From Gammaproteobacteria bacterium (GTDB lineage: Bacteria; Pseudomonadota; Gammaproteobacteria; DSM-19610), in contig DRQL01000108.1 in the NCBI GenBank assembly GCA_011371465.1, positions 1 to 9,975 on the forward strand: DNA of 9,975 nt, given 5' to 3'. A program made the translations under genes and the position numbers. The notes beneath the pieces were generated by a model. It was given only the letters and a program-made list of their open reading frames with translations. It was not told where the DNA came from and searched no databases. How positions within the stretch are numbered: the first letter of the stretch is position 1; each line of letters opens with the position of its first letter. Of the stretch, positions 6,153 to 9,975 are shown in pieces.

Positions 6153-8675
6153 ATGGTGACTAAATCCAAAGATCCGGGTGCCCGGGCGCAGGCGCTATAC
6201 GAAGAGCGCAAGCTCCCCGAAGCCCTGAAGATGTTCGAAAAAATCTGTGCTGCAGACCCGGATAATGCGAGTGCCTGGGTCATGCGCGGTGCATGCCATC
6301 AGAAGCTGGGTGATTTTGATGCTGCGGTTGCATCATTGCAACAGGCGGTCAGTCTGGAGCCCGAATCAGTGGAAATTCAGCTAAACCTCGCTAATGCGCT
6401 GGTGACATCGGGGGATCTTCCGCAGGCTGTGGAGATTTACCAGGAGATTCTCAGATTGCGGCCCGAGAGGGCTGCCGTCTGGGCTTTGCTGGGCAAGGTA
6501 TGGCTGCAACTGAACAACCCACGGGCAGCTGAACAGGTGTGCCGTCGAGCGCTCCAGTTGAAACCTGGCAATATCAACGCACTTATGACACTGGGTAATG
6601 CACTCCGGGCGGCTGGAGATCGTCGTCAGGCGCTGGATTGTTTTCAGAAAGTCGCAGGATTGATGCCGCAGCATGGAGCAGCACATGCGCAGTCCGGCAG
6701 GATGTTGCATCAGTTGGGAGAGTGCGGGGCGGCGATTGAGGCTTATCGTAAAGCGGTTCAATGTGATCCCGGCAGGCAGGCGATTCACTATCGGCTGGGA
6801 CGATTGCTGCAGGACGAAGGTCAGATAGAGGCGGCGGAAGCGGCTTATCGCCAGGCGGTGAAACTGCGACCGGACGATGTTCCCGCACTCACCAATCTCG
6901 CTCATGTATTGATGTTACAGAAGAAGCAGAAGGATGCGCTTTTTTTCTACCGGCGTGCGCTGGAGCAGGATCCTGAAAGCATACAGTTGCATGTGAATCT
7001 GGGCTGTGCACTGCGAGACCTGGAACGCTACCAGGAAGCTGTTGATGCTTTCAGAAAGTCGATTCAGATCGCTTCCGGAAGCGGTGAGGCCGGTGATAGC
7101 GCTGACGCCTATTACTATATGGGGTTGACGTTGCAGGCTCAGGGGCGCCTGGAAGAGGCTGCTGACAGTTTGCGTGAAGCTGTGAGACTTTACCCGGAGT
7201 ATGTGCCGTATCTGCTCGGGCTGGCCAGGCTGCAGCAGGCTATGGAAGACTATTCGCGTGCATTGGGCAGCTTTCAACGTGTGTTACAGGTGGAGCCGGG
7301 AAACGGGGACGCGTACTTTGGCAAGGGGGGCGTGCTGCATGCGCTAGGCCGTAATCAGGAGGCTATTTCGGATTACCGGCAGGCAGTCCGCTATCGGCCG
7401 AATATTGTACGATACAAGATTGCACTGGCAGCCGCCCTGATGGGCGAAAGCCGGCACGAGGAGGCTGCAGAGTATTGTGAGGCTGCCTTGTCCGCCCGGC
7501 CGGATGACGCGGATGCGATAGCGCTTGCCGCGCAGATTGCCGTTCGTCGTGGTGAAACCGCTAAAGCCTATGAATATCTGAGGCCTTTGCTGGAAAAGGA
7601 GGATCTGTCGGAAAACGTGATCATGGCCTTTGCCAATGTCAGCAGGGATGTAGGGCGTATCCCGGAGGCTATTCGACTGCTTCAGGGTGCGGTTGATAAA
7701 GGTGCGCTTCAGTCGACGGAAAGTCGCGTCAATCTGCATTTCAACCTGGGAAGACTGTACGACATGGAGGGGGATTATGACAGCGCCTTCCATCACTTCG
7801 CGCAGGGGAACCGGCTGAAGCAGGTATCTTTCGGTGCAGCACACCACATGCTGGAAGTGGACGCGCTCATTACACAGAACAGCTGGTTCTTCATTAACGG
7901 TTTGCCGCGTTCCACCATTCGCTCCGAGCGTCCGGTGTTTATCGTTGGCATGCCGCGTTCGGGAACCACGCTGGTCGAACAGATACTCTCCAGTCATCCG
8001 GCGGTGCATGGCGCTGGTGAGTTGCCGGATATCGGCCAGATGGCTGAGCGTTTACCGGCAATGCTGGGAACCCGGAAGAGATTTCCCCAGTGCCTTTCGC
8101 TGGTGACAGCCAGTCACCTGGATGAGCTTGCGGGCACCTATCTGGCACGCCTGGCGAAGCTGTCACCCGATGCCAGGCGCGTCACTGACAAGATGCTGGG
8201 CTTCATGTACCTGGGGCTGATCCAGCTGGTATTTCCTTCTGCCCGGGTCATCCATTGCAAACGGGACCCTCTGGATACCTGCCTGTCCGGTTATTTCCAG
8301 GACTTCTCCAGCGCACATCCCTATTCCTATGACCTGTATAACCTGGGTGTTTATTATCGTGGCTACGAAAAGATAATGCAGAACTGGCGCAATGTGTTAA
8401 GCATCCCTATGCTGGAAGTGCAGTATGAAGAGATGGTTGTCGACCAGGAGAACGTTAGTCGCAGGTTGATCGAGTTCTGCGGTCTGGAGTGGGATGACCG
8501 TTGTTTGAAGTTTCACGAGAACGAGCGTTTCGTGGGAACCGCGAGTTACGACCAGGTGCGTCGGCCTATCTACACCAGCTCCGTGAGACGCTGGGAAAAC
8601 TACGAAAAGTATATTGGCCCGTTGCGTGAAGCGCTGGAACTGTTCCAGGTGCAACAGCATCGGGAAGGTCAGTGA
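6153..8675 (+). CDS. Large TPR-repeat sulfotransferase, paralogue with an altered DKMPGN motif
   Basis: The 840-residue product carries roughly 14 to 15 tetratricopeptide repeats (residues about 8-550), for example PDNASAWVMRGACHQKLGDF. A Sulfotransfer_3-type domain follows (about 593-830). PVFIVGMPRSGTT (594-606) is the 5'-phosphosulfate loop, E623 in GAGEL the likely catalytic glutamate, and RVIHCKRDPLDTCLS (698-712) the 3'-phosphate site. Over the first motif block 26 of 31 residues match the paralogue at 2206-3975, and over the RDPLDT to LEVQYEE block 42 of 55. Where the paralogue has DKMPGNF this protein has DKMLGF (679-684): proline is replaced and asparagine deleted in frame. It may still be active, since the other PAPS-binding residues remain. 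By eye its DNA is less GC-rich and uses more A/T third positions than its paralogue. ATG at 6153 lacks a well-spaced ribosome site. Acceptor unknown. Confidence 0.92.
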   Translation: MVTKSKDPGARAQALYEERKLPEALKMFEKICAADPDNASAWVMRGACHQKLGDFDAAVASLQQAVSLEPESVEIQLNLANALVTSGDLPQAVEIYQEILRLRPERAAVWALLGKVWLQLNNPRAAEQVCRRALQLKPGNINALMTLGNALRAAGDRRQALDCFQKVAGLMPQHGAAHAQSGRMLHQLGECGAAIEAYRKAVQCDPGRQAIHYRLGRLLQDEGQIEAAEAAYRQAVKLRPDDVPALTNLAHVLMLQKKQKDALFFYRRALEQDPESIQLHVNLGCALRDLERYQEAVDAFRKSIQIASGSGEAGDSADAYYYMGLTLQAQGRLEEAADSLREAVRLYPEYVPYLLGLARLQQAMEDYSRALGSFQRVLQVEPGNGDAYFGKGGVLHALGRNQEAISDYRQAVRYRPNIVRYKIALAAALMGESRHEEAAEYCEAALSARPDDADAIALAAQIAVRRGETAKAYEYLRPLLEKEDLSENVIMAFANVSRDVGRIPEAIRLLQGAVDKGALQSTESRVNLHFNLGRLYDMEGDYDSAFHHFAQGNRLKQVSFGAAHHMLEVDALITQNSWFFINGLPRSTIRSERPVFIVGMPRSGTTLVEQILSSHPAVHGAGELPDIGQMAERLPAMLGTRKRFPQCLSLVTASHLDELAGTYLARLAKLSPDARRVTDKMLGFMYLGLIQLVFPSARVIHCKRDPLDTCLSGYFQDFSSAHPYSYDLYNLGVYYRGYEKIMQNWRNVLSIPMLEVQYEEMVVDQENVSRRLIEFCGLEWDDRCLKFHENERFVGTASYDQVRRPIYTSSVRRWENYEKYIGPLREALELFQVQQHREGQ

Positions 8676-8718
8676 GCACGCGCCGGTACCGGGCGATGCC
8701 CGCGTTGGCGGTGTGCTC
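8674..8718 (+). promoter_or_regulatory. Nested hairpin just upstream of the lipoprotein gene
   Basis: GAGCAC (8674-8679) pairs with GTGCTC (8713-8718), continuing inward as CGCC against GGCG with a small bulge. An inner stem CGGGC-GAT-GCCCG (8690-8702) sits at the tip. The structure starts inside the stop codon of the TPR-sulfotransferase gene and ends one base before the AGGGA ribosome site of the lipoprotein gene. No T-run follows, so it is more likely to affect mRNA processing or translation than to terminate. Confidence 0.4.
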
Positions 8719-8723
8719 AGGGA
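8719..8723 (+). promoter_or_regulatory. Ribosome binding site of the lipoprotein gene
   Basis: AGGGA lies six bases before the ATG at 8730, good Shine-Dalgarno spacing. It fixes this ATG as the start, which also places the lipobox at the right distance from the N-terminus. Confidence 0.6.
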
Positions 8724-8729
8724 CATAGC

Positions 8730-9975
8730 ATGAAGCGCTTGTGGCGGAGCTGTTGTCTTGTAGCCGTGCTGGGTTTCCTGGCGGCCTGCGAGCAGGCGTC
8801 CGTGAGTGAATCCTTTGAGCCGCAACTTCTCCAGGCGCTGTCGCTGGCGAGGCTGGATCGCAGCGCCCTTGTGTTGCCCAGGGTGCCGTACCCGGTAGCG
8901 AAACCGGCGCGGCTGTCCCTGGTCGACAGGTCGTTGAGCAACCCGCCCTCCATGGTGGACCTTGCGCAGCGACTGGTGGCAGCAAAGCGGGACGGGGCCA
9001 GGAGCGAGCACGCCGGCCGCCTGTTGCAACTGCTGGAACTGGATACCGGGCTGCCTGACTGGTCGGCTGCAGGACCGGGAGATTCGGTGAGTGCCCCCGA
9101 CCGGCAGGTGCCCCCCGCGGACTGGGTGGCGGATGCGGCGCTGGTCACCACGTTGCGTGACCTGTTGCACGCCGAGGCGATGGCAAGGCAGGCCTGGATG
9201 GATGCGATCGGGGACCCGGCCGCGGAAGAGTTGCAGGCGCTGCCGGGTATGCTCAGGGAGACGCTGGCGTACCAGGGAAAGAGCCCGGACCAGTACCGTT
9301 TTCTGAACAGGGACTGGCACCGGGTGGGAGTGCGCCAGAACCTGGCTCGTGTGGCGGCAGCCATGGCGGGGTTGCTGGCCGCAGTGGAGCGCAGCCTGCC
9401 GGTATTGCAGCGTGAGTCAGGCGTTGCCGGGGGCGAATGGATGACGCCGTTGGGGAGGGTGAAAATTGCCGGTACGGGGGATGACCGGCACGTTGGTGAA
9501 TACCGCCTGTTGATCGACCTGGGGGGCAATGACCACTACGAAAATGTTGCCGCACCCCTCGAAATCGGCAACGTGTCGATCATTATCGATCTGGCGGGAA
9601 ATGACAGCGTACACTGGGATACAGCGGCCGGTCCCGGGGCGGGGTTACTGGGGCTGGGTATCTGGGTGGACCTGGCCGGCAACGACCGTTACTCGGGTGG
9701 CAACCTGGGGCTGGGTACCGGGTTGCTGGGCGCCGGCCTGCTGTGGGATGTCGCGGGGGATGATGTCTATGATGCGCGTGCGATGTCCCAGGGCGCCGGG
9801 CAGTACGGGGTCGGCATGCTGTTCGATGACAGCGGTGACGATCGCTACCGGTCTGTGTTGAACGGCCAGGGCTATGGCGGGTCGGGTGGCTTCGGTGTGT
9901 TGGTGGACAGCGGGGGCGATGACGATTATTCCTGCGGATCCGGGATCCCGGACCTGGTGAAGAGGCGCATCAACC
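8730..9975 (+). CDS. Lipoprotein with GND/GDD repeats, cut by the window edge
   Basis: The frame runs open from ATG 8730 to the right edge (415 codons plus one base, no stop). MKRLWRSCCLVAVLGFLAAC is a signal peptide ending in a lipobox (LAAC, lipidated Cys20), so the protein should be membrane-anchored on the periplasmic side or at the cell surface. Residues about 30-230 are mostly helical and Ala/Leu-rich. From about 261 a motif recurs: DLGGNDHY, DLAGNDSV, DLAGNDRY, DVAGDDVY, DDSGDDRY, DSGGDDDY. It repeats every 24 to 27 residues with glycine-rich stretches such as GAGLLGLGIWV between. This looks like a stacked beta-coil or solenoid with acidic turns that might bind calcium, which is inference. 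The downstream domain, possibly an enzyme, is outside the window. It follows the 840-residue gene by 54 bp on the same strand and may be cotranscribed. I do not recognise a named family. Confidence 0.88.
   Translation, partial: MKRLWRSCCLVAVLGFLAACEQASVSESFEPQLLQALSLARLDRSALVLPRVPYPVAKPARLSLVDRSLSNPPSMVDLAQRLVAAKRDGARSEHAGRLLQLLELDTGLPDWSAAGPGDSVSAPDRQVPPADWVADAALVTTLRDLLHAEAMARQAWMDAIGDPAAEELQALPGMLRETLAYQGKSPDQYRFLNRDWHRVGVRQNLARVAAAMAGLLAAVERSLPVLQRESGVAGGEWMTPLGRVKIAGTGDDRHVGEYRLLIDLGGNDHYENVAAPLEIGNVSIIIDLAGNDSVHWDTAAGPGAGLLGLGIWVDLAGNDRYSGGNLGLGTGLLGAGLLWDVAGDDVYDARAMSQGAGQYGVGMLFDDSGDDRYRSVLNGQGYGGSGGFGVLVDSGGDDDYSCGSGIPDLVKRRIN
9510..9929 (+). repeat. Six (G/A)(N/D)D-x-Y protein repeats encoded in tandem
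   Basis: Six units of about 26 codons each carry a hydrophobic strand, then D-x-(G/A/S)-G-(N/D)-D-x-Y, then a glycine-rich strand. The GND/GDD glycines fall at residues 266, 290, 317, 343, 369 and 396 of the lipoprotein. The second unit lacks the tyrosine (GNDSV). Asn at the third motif position in units 1-3 gives way to Asp in units 4-6. The regular spacing indicates a solenoid in which the acidic turns stack in a line. Confidence 0.7.

Noticed and set aside
6153..7790. Regular spacing that might suggest a DNA repeat array
   Set aside because: The periodicity is at the protein level (34-residue TPR units); the DNA copies are diverged and there is no CRISPR-like identical repeat.
7344..8009. 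221-codon minus-strand frame within the 840-residue gene
   Set aside because: It is antisense to the TPR and P-loop coding region, with no recognisable domain.
8397..9320. 307-codon minus-strand open frame
   Set aside because: It runs antisense across the end of the TPR-sulfotransferase and the start of the lipoprotein, both well supported, and its translation is Arg/Gln/His-rich without motifs.

Overview
The window reads as GC-rich bacterial chromosome. It is most likely from a gammaproteobacterium: it carries a CmoA-type carboxy-SAM synthase, a family found mainly in that class, together with a bacterial lipobox lipoprotein and TPR-sulfotransferase fusions of a kind common in proteobacteria. 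I see no RNA gene, insertion sequence, CRISPR array or phage gene. The organism cannot be named from the sequence alone.

Layout. (1) 39-1043, minus: a TauD/TfdA-like Fe(II)/2-oxoglutarate dioxygenase. (2) 1123-2178, plus: a divergent P-loop sulfotransferase-like protein, separated from (1) by a 79-bp divergent control region with a small palindrome. (3) 2206-5833, minus: a compact three-gene operon read right to left. It holds an N2227-like (carnosine N-methyltransferase-like) methyltransferase, then a CmoA-like carboxy-SAM synthase joined by an ATGA overlap, then a 589-residue TPR-sulfotransferase. The first gene has an upstream zinc-ribbon coding segment that lacks any ordinary start codon. 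(4) 5837-6152: an AT-rich divergent intergenic region with an imperfect 28-bp tandem repeat overlapping the likely operon promoter. (5) 6153-8675, plus: an 840-residue TPR-sulfotransferase, paralogous to the one ending the operon but inverted relative to it and altered in a conserved DKMPGN motif. (6) 8730 to beyond the right edge, plus: a lipoprotein whose C-terminal part repeats a (G/A)(N/D)D-x-Y motif about every 26 residues. It is cut by the window edge.

How the genes may work together. Two TPR-sulfotransferases and one further sulfotransferase-like protein sit within 9 kb, beside a 2-oxoglutarate oxygenase and a methyltransferase pair. This suggests a dedicated tailoring locus in which a polymer, protein or small molecule is sulfated and also methylated or carboxymethylated. 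The most interesting hypothesis is that the CmoA-like enzyme supplies carboxy-S-adenosylmethionine to its translationally coupled neighbour. That neighbour is not CmoB, but an N2227-like methyltransferase with a Trm112-like zinc ribbon. This would be a new carboxy-SAM-using pair. The idea is inference from gene order and motifs; the sequence shows only the families and their coupling.
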